NCBI RefSeq assembly: GCF_013407835.1
Contig: NZ_JACCBI010000001.1
Span: 2,108,001 to 2,172,000 of the forward strand
Length of the DNA stretch: 64,000 bases
From: Agromyces atrinae
Lineage (GTDB): Bacteria; Actinomycetota; Actinomycetes; Actinomycetales; Microbacteriaceae
Reading direction: 5' to 3'
Made by a program: the position numbers and the translations under genes
The notes under the pieces: generated by a model
Told to the model about the DNA's origin: nothing
Databases searched by the model: none
The model's input: only the letters and a program-made list of their open reading frames with translations
Shown: positions 8,015 to 16,819 of the stretch, piece after piece
Layout: each line of letters begins with the position of its first letter
Position numbering within the stretch: the stretch's first letter is position 1

Positions 8015-8904
8015 CCGAGACCATCGCGCCGAACGGCGCCGAACGACGACTTCCCCGCGCGGGACGGAACCGCTCGCTGAGCGGCCTCCTCCGCAGCCCG
8101 AGCGGCCTCGCCGGGCTCATCATCACCGGCCTCCTCGCGGTACTCGCGATCCTCTCGCTCCTCGGCTGGCTGCCCTACGATCCGGCCGCGCAGAACGCCG
8201 CGGCGCGACTGCAGCCGCCGAGCATGGAGCACTGGTTCGGCACCGACCAGTTCGGCCGCGACATCTTCTCGCGCACGGCCTCGGGCGTCGGCAACTCCGC
8301 GCTCGTCGCCGTCGTCGCTGTGACGTTCGCCGCGGTCGTCGGCACGATCGGCGGCATCACGTCGGGCTACCTGCGCGGCGTCTCCGACAGTGTCATCGGC
8401 GGACTCAGCAACGTGCTGTTCGCGTTCCCGCCGCTGCTGCTCGCACTGACCCTCGCGTCGGTCTTCACCCGCAACTGGTTCACGATCGCCGTCGCGATCG
8501 CCGTCGTTTACACGCCGATCTTCGTGCGTGTGACGCGCGGCCCCGTGCTCTCGCTGCGCGAGATCGACTACGTGAACGCGGCGAAGGCGACCGGCATGCG
8601 CGCGGGTTCGATCATGGCGCGGCACATCCTGCCGAACATCACCGGCATCATCATCGTGCAGGTCACGCTCTCGCTCTCGTGGGCCGTGCTCACCGAAGCG
8701 TCGCTGAGCTTTCTCGGCCTCGGAACACCGCCGCCCGCGGCATCCCTCGGCTCGATGATCTTCGATGCCCGCACCCTCGTGACCGTCGCGCCGTGGACCC
8801 TGTTCGCGCCCGGCACCATCCTCATCCTGCTCGTGATCGGCCTGAACCTCCTCGGCGACGGCTTGCGCGATGCGCTCGACCCGTCCAGAAGGGGACGCCG
8901 ATGA
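8011..8904 (+). CDS. ABC importer permease, DppC/OppC type
   Basis: A 297-residue permease with about six helices. It has the OppC-type hallmark EHWFGTDQFGRDIFSR (about residues 72-88) and the EAA loop YVNAAKATGMRAGSIMARHILPN. ATGA overlaps join it to both neighbours (8011-8014 and 8901-8904), indicating translational coupling. It pairs with the upstream DppB-type permease and the fused ATPase at 13206-14822. Confidence 0.9.
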   Translation: MTETIAPNGAERRLPRAGRNRSLSGLLRSPSGLAGLIITGLLAVLAILSLLGWLPYDPAAQNAAARLQPPSMEHWFGTDQFGRDIFSRTASGVGNSALVAVVAVTFAAVVGTIGGITSGYLRGVSDSVIGGLSNVLFAFPPLLLALTLASVFTRNWFTIAVAIAVVYTPIFVRVTRGPVLSLREIDYVNAAKATGMRAGSIMARHILPNITGIIIVQVTLSLSWAVLTEASLSFLGLGTPPPAASLGSMIFDARTLVTVAPWTLFAPGTILILLVIGLNLLGDGLRDALDPSRRGRR

Positions 8905-9815
8905 CGACGACAGGCACCGGCCTCGAAGGCCTCACGACCGAAGCGGTCGATCCGCGATTCGATGCGATCGACCTCATGTCGATCTCCGAGCTCGCCGCTC
9001 TCATGAACGACAACGACCACGTCGTGCCGACGGCGGTGCGCTCGGCCTTGCCGCAGATCGTGCCCGCGCTCGAAGCGGCGACCGCACGCATGCAGCAGGG
9101 CGGCCGGCTCGTCTACGTCGGCGCGGGAACGCCGGGGCGCATCGGCGTGCTCGACGCCTCCGAGTGCCCGCCGACGTTCTCGACGCCGCCCGAGCTCGTC
9201 TTCGCGGTCATCGCGGGCGGGCCCGAGGCGATCGCGGGTGCGGTCGAAGGCGCAGAGGATGACGCGGAGGCCGGCGCCGCATCGATGGATGAGACGCAGA
9301 TCGGCCCCCTCGACACCGTCGTGGGCATCGCGTCGAGCGGCCGCACACCCTTCGTCGTCGCGGCCGTGCGCCGTGCCCGCGAACGCGGCGCCCTCACCGT
9401 CGGGCTCTCGTGCAACTCCGACACCGCGCTGAGCGCCGAGGCGGAGCACGGCATCGAGGTGCTCGTCGGCCCCGAGCTCGTGAGCGGGTCGACGCGGCTG
9501 AAGGCCGGCACGGCTCAGAAGCTCGTGCTCAACATGTTCTCGACGATCCTCATGATCCAGCTCGGCAAGACGTACGGAAACCTCATGGTCGACGTCACGG
9601 CCTCGAACGCCAAGCTCAAGCTGCGCGCGACGGGTATCGTCGCCCGCATCACCGGTGTCGACGTCGACACGGCGCGCGAGGCTCTCGAGGAGTCGGGGTA
9701 CATCGTCAAGCGCGCGGTGCTGAAGATCGCGCGCGGCATGGACGCCGACCGCGCCGATTCGGCACTCCTCGAGGCGGGCGGCCGCCTCCGAATCGCTCTG
9801 GAGGCGAATCGATGA
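8901..9815 (+). CDS. murQ: N-acetylmuramic acid 6-phosphate etherase
   Basis: A 304-residue SIS-domain enzyme that splits the lactyl ether of MurNAc-6-P to give GlcNAc-6-P and D-lactate. The diagnostic block GAGTPGRIGVLDASECPP (about residues 74-91) carries the catalytic Glu equivalent to E. coli Glu83, and AVEGAED (about 114-120) the second acidic residue. GIASSGRTPFV and the STRLKAGTAQKLVLNM region also match. Length is normal (E. coli about 298). It overlaps the permease upstream and anmK downstream by 4 bases each. The D-lactate it releases fits the D-lactate dehydrogenase-like gene at the operon end. Confidence 0.95.
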   Translation: MTTTGTGLEGLTTEAVDPRFDAIDLMSISELAALMNDNDHVVPTAVRSALPQIVPALEAATARMQQGGRLVYVGAGTPGRIGVLDASECPPTFSTPPELVFAVIAGGPEAIAGAVEGAEDDAEAGAASMDETQIGPLDTVVGIASSGRTPFVVAAVRRARERGALTVGLSCNSDTALSAEAEHGIEVLVGPELVSGSTRLKAGTAQKLVLNMFSTILMIQLGKTYGNLMVDVTASNAKLKLRATGIVARITGVDVDTAREALEESGYIVKRAVLKIARGMDADRADSALLEAGGRLRIALEANR

Positions 9816-10972
9816 GAATCCTCGGCATGATCTCGGGCACCTCGCACGACGGCATCGACGTCGCCGTGGTCGACCTGGTCGAGCGAGACGGCACTCTCGA
9901 ACTCGCACTGCGCCACCGCGACGCGGTCGCCTACGAGCCGGGCCTCCGCTCCCGCATCATCGCGGCGCTGCCCCCGGCATCCGTCGACCTCGCCGAGGTC
10001 TGCGCGCTCGACACCCTCATCGGTCAGGCGTTCGCCGAGGCCGCGGCGGCCGCGTGCGACGCGGCGGGAGCCGTCGACCTCATCGTCTCGCACGGCCAGA
10101 CGGTGTTCCACTGGGTCGAGGGCGACCACGCCCTCGGCACGCTGCAGCTCGGACAGCCCGCGTGGATCGCCGAGCGCACGGGCGTCGCCGTCGTCTCCGA
10201 CGTGCGCTCGCGCGACATCGCCGCGGGCGGCCACGGTGCTCCGCTCGCGTCGACGATCGACGCGCTGCTGCTCGCCGGGCGGCCCGGCCGCCCCGCCGCT
10301 CTCAACCTCGGCGGCATCTCGAACGCGACCGTCGTCGACCCCGAGTCGGTGCGCGCGTGGGACATCGGTCCCGCGAACGCCCTGCTCGACGCCGTGATCG
10401 TCGACCGGTCGGCCCACCCCGCGGGGTACGACGACGGCGGAGCCCTGGCCGCAGCCGGCACGGTCGACGAGGCCCTGCTCGCCGTGCTGCTCGAGGAGCC
10501 GTACTACCGGGTCGCTCCGCCGAAGAGCACGGGCAAGGAGCTCTTCCACCTCGACTACGTGAACGACGCCCTGCGCCGCAGCGGCCGGGAGGACATCGCG
10601 ACGAACGACCTCCTCGCGACGCTCGCGCGACTCACGATCGTCACCGTCGCCGATGCCCTCGTGGCCGACGGCGTGACCGAGATCTTCGTCTCGGGCGGCG
10701 GGGCGCACAACCCCGTGCTGCTCGGCGGCATCGCCGAACTCACCGGCGCGATCCTCGCCCCGACCGACGCCCTCGGCCTGCCCGGCGACGACAAAGAGGC
10801 CGTGCTCATGGCCGTCATCGGCTGGATGACGGTGCACGGCGTGCCCTCCTCGATCCCCACGGCCACGGGTGCCCGCGGCTCGCGCCTGCTCGGCTCGATC
10901 ACGCCCGGCGCACGCCCGCTCGCGTTCCCGGCGCCCGTCACGGCGCCGACGGCTCTCCGGGTGGTCGACTGA
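9812..10972 (+). CDS. anmK: Anhydro-N-acetylmuramic acid kinase
   Basis: A 386-residue ASKHA-fold kinase that opens the 1,6-anhydro ring of anhydroMurNAc and phosphorylates it to MurNAc-6-P, the substrate of MurQ. The signature near the N-terminus is MISGTSHDGID (usually SGTSMDGID; here His replaces Met). ALNLGGISNAT and PKSTGKELFH are also characteristic. Length is normal. It overlaps murQ by 4 bases. AnhydroMurNAc arises from lytic transglycosylases, so its presence suggests that anhydro-muropeptides, own or foreign, are a substrate of this operon. Confidence 0.95.
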   Translation: MRILGMISGTSHDGIDVAVVDLVERDGTLELALRHRDAVAYEPGLRSRIIAALPPASVDLAEVCALDTLIGQAFAEAAAAACDAAGAVDLIVSHGQTVFHWVEGDHALGTLQLGQPAWIAERTGVAVVSDVRSRDIAAGGHGAPLASTIDALLLAGRPGRPAALNLGGISNATVVDPESVRAWDIGPANALLDAVIVDRSAHPAGYDDGGALAAAGTVDEALLAVLLEEPYYRVAPPKSTGKELFHLDYVNDALRRSGREDIATNDLLATLARLTIVTVADALVADGVTEIFVSGGGAHNPVLLGGIAELTGAILAPTDALGLPGDDKEAVLMAVIGWMTVHGVPSSIPTATGARGSRLLGSITPGARPLAFPAPVTAPTALRVVD

Positions 10973-10975
10973 CCG

Positions 10976-12079
10976 ATGACGCGCATCGCCGAGATCTCCG
11001 TGCACCGGACGAGCCTCCCGCTCGTGCGGCCGTTCGTGACGGCTCGGCGGCGGGCGACGACGCTCGACACGGTGCTCGTCTCCGTCACCGATTCCGACGG
11101 CGTCACGGGGTGGGGTGAGGCGCCGACCAGCTGGCGCGTGACGGGCGAGAGCGCGGCGAGCGTCGACGCCGTCGTGCGCGGCCCGCTCGGCGACGCCGTG
11201 CTCGGTCTCGACCCGCTCGACACGGATGCCGCGTCGGAACGCATCATCGACGCCGTCGTCGGCAACGCGGCAGCACGCTCGGCCGTCGAATCGGCCGTCG
11301 TCGATCTCGCCGCTCGCCTCTCGGGAGCGACGCTCGCCCGGTTCCTCGGTGCGGCACCCGAAACCACTCGCATCTCGACCGACCTGACACTCGCCGCGGG
11401 CCCTGTCGAGTCGCTGCTCGCCGACGCCCGTGCGGGCGCCGCGTTCCCCGCCCTCAAGATCAAGGTCGGCCTCGACGCCGATGCCGATCGCGACGCGGTC
11501 ATCGCCGTCCGCCGCGAGATCGGGTCCGACGTGCGACTGCGCGTCGACGCCAACCAGGGCTGGACGGCGAGCGACGCGATCCGCGTCATCCGCGCGTGGG
11601 AGGAGGCCGGCGTCGACCTCGAGTTCGTCGAGCAGCCGACCCCGGCACGCGATCTCGCCGCCCTCGCCTTCGTCACGTCCGCCGTCTCGACGCCGATCCT
11701 CGCCGACGAATCGGTGTGGACGACGAGTGATCTGCACGACATCGTCGAGCGGCGCGCGGCCGACGCCGTGAACATCAAACTGGCCAAGTGCGGCGGGCCC
11801 GTGGCCGCACTCGACCTGGCTCGCGCGGCACGCGCCGCGGGCATGGGCATCATCGTCGGCAGCATGCTCGAGTCGACCGTCGGCGTCGGCACCTCGGCCG
11901 CGGTCGCAGCCGCACTCGATGCGGACGCCGTGCACGACCTCGACGCGGGAGCGTGGGTCGCCGCCTCCCCCGTCGACGGCGGCATCCGGTACGACGGCGG
12001 CTCGATCGTGCTCTCGACGGGCGCCGGGCTCGGCATCCGCGGCCTCGCCGCACCCCTCGCGGACGGGAGCGCCGCATGA
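10976..12079 (+). CDS. Enolase-superfamily dipeptide epimerase (L-Ala-D/L-Glu type)
   Basis: A 367-residue member of the muconate-lactonising subgroup of the enolase superfamily. Visible catalytic residues: KIKVG (about residues 160-164, second Lys as general base), DANQGW (metal Asp), EFVEQP (metal Glu), ADES (metal Asp) and NIKLAKCGG (opposite-face Lys). The pattern and context fit L-Ala-D/L-Glu epimerase (E. coli YcjG, B. subtilis YkfB), which converts the murein dipeptide L-Ala-D-Glu to L-Ala-L-Glu for peptidase degradation. It sits 3 bases after anmK. Specificity within the superfamily is inferred. Confidence 0.85.
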   Translation: MTRIAEISVHRTSLPLVRPFVTARRRATTLDTVLVSVTDSDGVTGWGEAPTSWRVTGESAASVDAVVRGPLGDAVLGLDPLDTDAASERIIDAVVGNAAARSAVESAVVDLAARLSGATLARFLGAAPETTRISTDLTLAAGPVESLLADARAGAAFPALKIKVGLDADADRDAVIAVRREIGSDVRLRVDANQGWTASDAIRVIRAWEEAGVDLEFVEQPTPARDLAALAFVTSAVSTPILADESVWTTSDLHDIVERRAADAVNIKLAKCGGPVAALDLARAARAAGMGIIVGSMLESTVGVGTSAAVAAALDADAVHDLDAGAWVAASPVDGGIRYDGGSIVLSTGAGLGIRGLAAPLADGSAA

Positions 12080-13209
12080 CGAACCTCGACGCACGCGCGA
12101 CGGCCGCGGCGACGGCGCTCACGACGATCGACGCGCCGCACCCGCCGCCCGGAGCGGTCGTCGCGCTCTCGATCGGCGAATCCATCGGAGCCGCGGCGGT
12201 CGGCAGCGCCGACCTCGCGACGGGCGAGCGGATGACGCGGGCGACCGTTCACGACCTCGCATCGGTCAGCAAGCTCCTGACGACGACCGCCCTCCTCCGC
12301 CTCGTCGACGCCGGGGCGATCTCGCTCGACTCCACAGTCGGCGAGCTGCTCGGCGACGGCCCGATCGCCGACCGCACGGTGCGTCAGCTCCTCGAGCACC
12401 GCGGCGGACTCGCGCCGTGGTGGCCGCTCTACCTCGATCCGGCCGCGGCCGATGACCCGATCGGTGCCGTGCTCGCGCGCGCATCCGAGGCCGCCGCCGA
12501 TACGGCTCGCGTGTACTCCGACCTCGGATTCCTCGTGCTCGGCGCCCTTGTCGCCCGGGCCGGCGGAGCCCCCTTCGCCGACGTCGTGCGCCGCGAGGTG
12601 CTGGGGCCGCTCGGGCTCACGGGCGTCACACCCGGCCCGACGACGGAGGCCGCCCACGCTGCGGCGAGCGCCGACGGCGACGCGATCGAACGCTCGATGG
12701 TCGAGGACGGGGTGCCCTACCCCGTGCCCTTCGGCGTCGAGGGATTCACGTGGCGCACGGAGACGCTGCGCGGCGCCGTGAACGACGGCAACGCGTTCCA
12801 CGCCGTCGGCGGACCCGCCGGCCACGCGGGCTGGTTCGCGACCGTCGACGACATGCTCACGCTCGGCCGCGCCCTCGCCGCCGATCCCGGCGAGCACGGG
12901 CTCTGGAGCCGCGCGACGCGCGACCGGTTCCTCGCCGTCTCGGCCGACCCGGCTCAGGCGCTCGGCTTCCGGTACTACCCCGCGGGCGTCATCCACCCCA
13001 CGCGCACCCTGTGGGGGCACCCCGGATTCACGGGCACCGCCCTCGCGTTCGCTCCCGCGGACGAAGTGTACGAACCTCTTGCTCTCGCCCTCGCCGCCAA
13101 TCGACTGCACGGGCGATCGGCGCCGACGCGCGACCGACTCGCACCGACCGAACTCCTTCTCTCTGCCGCGACCCGCGCGGCCGTCGACCCTTCGGAGATG
13201 ACCCCATGA
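12076..13209 (+). CDS. Beta-lactamase-fold serine hydrolase, possible muropeptide amidase
   Basis: A 377-residue class C beta-lactamase-like enzyme: SVSK at residues 63-66 is the SxxK active-site motif, YSD at about 147-149 takes the place of YxN, and WGHPGFTG near residue 320 that of the KTG-like triad. No signal peptide, so it is cytoplasmic. Bacillus subtilis has a related enzyme, AmiE (YbbE), beside nagZ and murQ that removes the peptide from MurNAc; the position here between the epimerase and the ATPase fits the same role. It could instead act as an esterase or D-aminopeptidase. It overlaps both neighbours by 4 bases. Confidence 0.8.
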   Translation: MTNLDARATAAATALTTIDAPHPPPGAVVALSIGESIGAAAVGSADLATGERMTRATVHDLASVSKLLTTTALLRLVDAGAISLDSTVGELLGDGPIADRTVRQLLEHRGGLAPWWPLYLDPAAADDPIGAVLARASEAAADTARVYSDLGFLVLGALVARAGGAPFADVVRREVLGPLGLTGVTPGPTTEAAHAAASADGDAIERSMVEDGVPYPVPFGVEGFTWRTETLRGAVNDGNAFHAVGGPAGHAGWFATVDDMLTLGRALAADPGEHGLWSRATRDRFLAVSADPAQALGFRYYPAGVIHPTRTLWGHPGFTGTALAFAPADEVYEPLALALAANRLHGRSAPTRDRLAPTELLLSAATRAAVDPSEMTP

Positions 13210-14822
13210 CCAGCACCCCTCTCCTCAGCGTTCGCGAGCTCCGCGTCACGTTCGACACGGGCTCCGGCCCCGTCGAAGCGGTGAAAGGCGTGTCGTTCGA
13301 CGTCGCGGCGGGCGAGACCGTCGCGATCGTGGGCGAGTCGGGATCGGGCAAGTCGACGATCGCGTCGAGCATCAACCGACTGCTCGCCGCCAACGGGCGC
13401 ATCTCGGGCGGCGAGATCGAGTTCGACGGCCGCGATCTCGTGCGCGCGACCGAGCGTCAGATGATCGAGCTGCGCGGGTCGGTCATCGGCTTCGTGCCGC
13501 AGGACCCGATGTCGAACCTCAACCCCGTGCACCGCGTCGGACGTCAGATCCAGGAGGCGCTCGAGGTGCACGGCCGTGCGCGCGGAGCCGACGCGCACAA
13601 GCAGGTCATCGAGCTGCTCGAACTCGTCGGCATCCCCGAGCCCGAGCGTCGCTTCGAGCAGTACCCGCACGAGTTCTCGGGCGGAATGCGCCAGCGCGCC
13701 CTCATCGCGATGGGTCTCGCGTGCCGCCCCGCCCTGCTCATCGCCGACGAACCGACGAGTGCCCTCGACGTCACGGTGCAGCGCCGCATCCTCGATCAGC
13801 TCGACACGCTCACAGCCGAACTCGGCACGGCCGTCGTGCTCATCACCCACGATCTCGCCCTCGCCGCCGAGCGCGCCGACCGCGTCGTCGTGATGTTCCG
13901 CGGCGACATCGTCGAGCAGGGCCCCGCCCAGCAGTTGCTCTCGGCGCCGCAGCACGAGTACACGAAGCAGTTGCTCGCCGCGGCCCCGAGCCTCACGACG
14001 GCGACGATCACCGAGCGCATCGAGCCCGGCACCGGCGAGGGGCCGGCGGAACTCGCACGCCTCGAGGGGCTCGGCAAGAAGTACCGCATGCGCGGCGGCG
14101 ACGATTTCTGGGCCGCGCGCGACGTGTCGTTCTCGATCCCCCGCGGCCGCACCGTCGCCGTCGTCGGCGAGTCGGGCTCGGGCAAGTCGACGACCGCCAA
14201 GCTCATGCTCGGCCTCGAGACGCCGTCCGAGGGGCGCGTCGTCATGCAGGGCAAGGACGTCGCGACGCTGAAGGGCCGGGAGCTCCTCGCCTTCCGTCGC
14301 ACCGTGCAGCCGGTGTTCCAGAACCCGTTCGCCTCGCTCGACCCGCGCTACACCGTCGAGGAGTCGATCGTCGAGCCGCTGCGCGTGCACCGCGTCGGCA
14401 GCCGTGACGACCGCCGACGCCGCATGTTCGATCTGCTCGATCGCGTCGCCCTGCCCGCGGAACTCGCCGACCGTCTGCCGCACGAGCTCTCGGGCGGTCA
14501 GCGTCAGCGCGTCGCGATCGCCCGTGCCCTCGCGCTCTCGCCCGATCTCGTCGTGCTCGACGAAGCGGTCTCGGCGCTCGACGTGCTCGTGCAGGCGCAG
14601 ATCCTCGACCTGCTCGCCGAGCTGCAGCGCGAGCTCGGCCTCAGCTACCTCTTCATCAGCCACGACCTCGCGGTCGTCAAGATGATCTCCCACGTCGTGC
14701 ACGTCATGCGCGCCGGTCGCATCGTCGAGAGCGGCACCCCGGCCGAGATCTTCGATGCTCCCCGCGACGAGTACACGCGCGAGCTGCTCGCCGCGATCCC
14801 CGGCGCCGGTCTCGCCGTCTGA
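13206..14822 (+). CDS. Fused double ATPase of the Opp/Dpp-type importer
   Basis: A 538-residue protein made of two complete ABC ATPases in one chain, equivalent to DppD and DppF joined. Each half has a Walker A of form GESGSGKST (about residues 41-49 and 323-331), a signature (FSGGMRQRALIAMGLA; LSGGQRQRVAIARALA), Walker B (LLIADEPTSALD; LVVLDEAVSALD) and a switch His. The second Walker B has Ala where Pro is usual (DEAVSALD), a common variant in DppF-like domains. It energises the permeases at 7046-8904 from the cytoplasm. The four catabolic genes between permeases and ATPase mean import and breakdown are encoded as one unit. Confidence 0.93.
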   Translation: MTSTPLLSVRELRVTFDTGSGPVEAVKGVSFDVAAGETVAIVGESGSGKSTIASSINRLLAANGRISGGEIEFDGRDLVRATERQMIELRGSVIGFVPQDPMSNLNPVHRVGRQIQEALEVHGRARGADAHKQVIELLELVGIPEPERRFEQYPHEFSGGMRQRALIAMGLACRPALLIADEPTSALDVTVQRRILDQLDTLTAELGTAVVLITHDLALAAERADRVVVMFRGDIVEQGPAQQLLSAPQHEYTKQLLAAAPSLTTATITERIEPGTGEGPAELARLEGLGKKYRMRGGDDFWAARDVSFSIPRGRTVAVVGESGSGKSTTAKLMLGLETPSEGRVVMQGKDVATLKGRELLAFRRTVQPVFQNPFASLDPRYTVEESIVEPLRVHRVGSRDDRRRRMFDLLDRVALPAELADRLPHELSGGQRQRVAIARALALSPDLVVLDEAVSALDVLVQAQILDLLAELQRELGLSYLFISHDLAVVKMISHVVHVMRAGRIVESGTPAEIFDAPRDEYTRELLAAIPGAGLAV

Positions 14823-14837
14823 CCCCGAGAGGACGAC

Positions 14838-15617
14838 ATGGAGCTCATCATCCTTCCGAGCCACGACGTCGACGCCGTGGCCGCTCGCCTCGTCGCCGAC
14901 GACCTGCGCGCCGCCTCCCCCGGCGTGCTCGGCGTCGCGACGGGATCGTCGCCCCTCGGCGTCTACGCGGCGCTCGAGCGGATGATCGCCGCGGGCGACC
15001 TCGACCTCTCGCGCACGCGCGCGTTCGCCCTCGACGAGTACGTGGGCATCCCCGCCGATCACCCCGAGAGCTATGCCGCCGTCATCCGCCGCGAGGTCGT
15101 CGAGCGGCTCGGCATGAACCCCGCGTTCGTGCGCGTCCCCGACGGCCGGGCCGACGACCTCGAGCTCGCGTGCGCCGAGTACGAGGCCGCGATCCGTCAC
15201 GCGGGCGGCATCGACGTGCAGATCCTCGGCATCGGCGCGAACGGGCACATCGGCTTCAACGAGCCGTCGTCATCCCTCGCCTCGCGCACCCGGGTCAAGA
15301 CCCTCACGCGAGCGACCCGCGAGGCGAACGCGCGCTTCTTCGACGACGTCGCCGACGTGCCGACCCACTGCCTCACGCAGGGCATCGGAACGATCCTCGA
15401 CGCGCAGCACCTCGTGCTCGTCGCGCGCGGCGAGGCGAAGGCCGAGGCGATCCGTCAGGCCGCCGAGGGCCCCGTATCGGCCCGTTGGCCGGCCTCCGCC
15501 CTGCAGCTGCACCCGAACGTCACGCTCGTCATCGACGACGACGCCGCATCGCACCTCGAACTCGGCGACTACTACCGCGAGACCTACCGGTTGAAACCCG
15601 CCGTCGAGGATCGATGA
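14838..15617 (+). CDS. nagB: Glucosamine-6-phosphate deaminase
   Basis: A 259-residue enzyme turning GlcN-6-P into fructose-6-P and ammonia. The catalytic motif FALDEYVG (Asp66) and the GIGANGHIGFNEP loop are intact. Ribosome site GAGAGGA precedes ATG 14838. It follows the ATPase gene by 15 bases and overlaps the MFS gene by 4. It completes the amino-sugar branch started by MurQ, although a GlcNAc-6-P deacetylase (nagA), needed between MurQ and NagB, is not in this window. Confidence 0.94.
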   Translation: MELIILPSHDVDAVAARLVADDLRAASPGVLGVATGSSPLGVYAALERMIAAGDLDLSRTRAFALDEYVGIPADHPESYAAVIRREVVERLGMNPAFVRVPDGRADDLELACAEYEAAIRHAGGIDVQILGIGANGHIGFNEPSSSLASRTRVKTLTRATREANARFFDDVADVPTHCLTQGIGTILDAQHLVLVARGEAKAEAIRQAAEGPVSARWPASALQLHPNVTLVIDDDAASHLELGDYYRETYRLKPAVEDR

Positions 15618-16819
15618 CGACCGGCACCGCGGTGGGCAGCCGGCGCGCCGGGGTGCTCCTGCTCGCGGCGTTCGCGGGGCTCGGAGCGACGGCCGCGAGC
15701 ATCCCCTCAGCGCTTCCCGCCCTCGCCGCGGCGCTCGACGCCGATCTCGCCATCGCGCCGTCGGGGCTCTTCGCGGGGCTCCTCGTCGGCGTGCTCTCGT
15801 CGCGCGTGCTCCTCACCCGGTTCGCGACGGCGCGCGTGCTCGCGCTCGGCAGCGCCGCCCAGGCCGTCGGCGTCGTGGGCGTGCTGCTCGCGGGAAGCGC
15901 CGGCCTCGTCATCCTCTTCGCCGTCGTCGCGGGCGTCGGCTTCGGACTCTCGGAGGCTGCGGGCAGTCTCGCCGCGAAGCAGCAGGCGACGGGGTCGGCG
16001 ACGACTCCGCTCGCCGCGCTCACCGCTGCGGTCGCCATCGTCGCCGCGACCCTGCCGTTCGCCGTCGCGGCCTCGCCCGCCGTCGCCCTCGGCGTCGTCG
16101 GTGCGGCGCACGCGATCACCGCGGTGCTGCTCGCGATCGGTCTGCCCCGGGTCGCACCCGTGACGGATGACGGTCGCCGCGTGTCCGGCCCGGCCCCGCG
16201 TCACCGCTCGACGATCGTGATCGTCGGCGTCGCCCTCGTCGTCACGGTGGGCGTCGAGACGATCTTCTCCGGCTGGTCGGCCGTGATCCCCGCCGAGGCC
16301 CTCGAGCTCGACGCGAGCACGGCGGCCCTCGGCACGACCGTGTTCTGGTCTCTCATGACGGTCGGCCGGTTGCTCGGCTGGCTCGCTCTCGCGCGCGGAG
16401 TCACCGCGACGGTGCTCGGTGCGGTTCTCGCTGCTCTCGCCGCCCTGGCCCTCGTCGCCGCCGCGCTGCTCCGCACCGATGCCCCGCTCGCGGCCCTCGC
16501 CGGCGCGATGGTCGCCGTCGTCGCGATCGCTCCCCTGTACTCGCTGCTCATCGGGTCGGCCCTCGACCGCGCCGACCCGGCCGACGCGTCGCGCCTCATC
16601 GGGGTGCTCGTCGCGGCCGGTGCCGTCGGCGGGGCCGTCATCCCCCTCGGTGCGCTGTTCGTGAGCGGGGCACCGAGCGCTCCCCTCGTCTTCGCCCTCG
16701 CGGGTGTCGGCTGCGCCGTGCTCGGAGCGCTCTTCGCCGTCATCCGCCGCTCGCCCGCGTCGACCGGCTCGCCCGCGTCGACCGGCTCACCCGACAGCCC
16801 CCGAGGAGACCATGCCTGA
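15614..16819 (+). CDS. Major facilitator superfamily transporter
   Basis: A 401-residue membrane protein with about 12 helices, very rich in Ala, Val and Leu, and a short hydrophilic C-terminal tail with two copies of SPASTG (about residues 380-391). It overlaps nagB by 4 bases and the D-lactate dehydrogenase-like gene by 8 bases, so it belongs to the same operon. The substrate is unknown; export or uptake of a sugar, peptide or lactate linked to muropeptide turnover is a guess from context. Confidence 0.82.
   Translation: MTTGTAVGSRRAGVLLLAAFAGLGATAASIPSALPALAAALDADLAIAPSGLFAGLLVGVLSSRVLLTRFATARVLALGSAAQAVGVVGVLLAGSAGLVILFAVVAGVGFGLSEAAGSLAAKQQATGSATTPLAALTAAVAIVAATLPFAVAASPAVALGVVGAAHAITAVLLAIGLPRVAPVTDDGRRVSGPAPRHRSTIVIVGVALVVTVGVETIFSGWSAVIPAEALELDASTAALGTTVFWSLMTVGRLLGWLALARGVTATVLGAVLAALAALALVAAALLRTDAPLAALAGAMVAVVAIAPLYSLLIGSALDRADPADASRLIGVLVAAGAVGGAVIPLGALFVSGAPSAPLVFALAGVGCAVLGALFAVIRRSPASTGSPASTGSPDSPRGDHA

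Noticed and set aside
9515..15248. Very long open frames on the minus strand opposite the muropeptide operon
   Set aside because: They are Arg/Gly/Asp-rich shadow frames caused by high GC in the third codon position; no domains, and the plus-strand genes are unmistakable.
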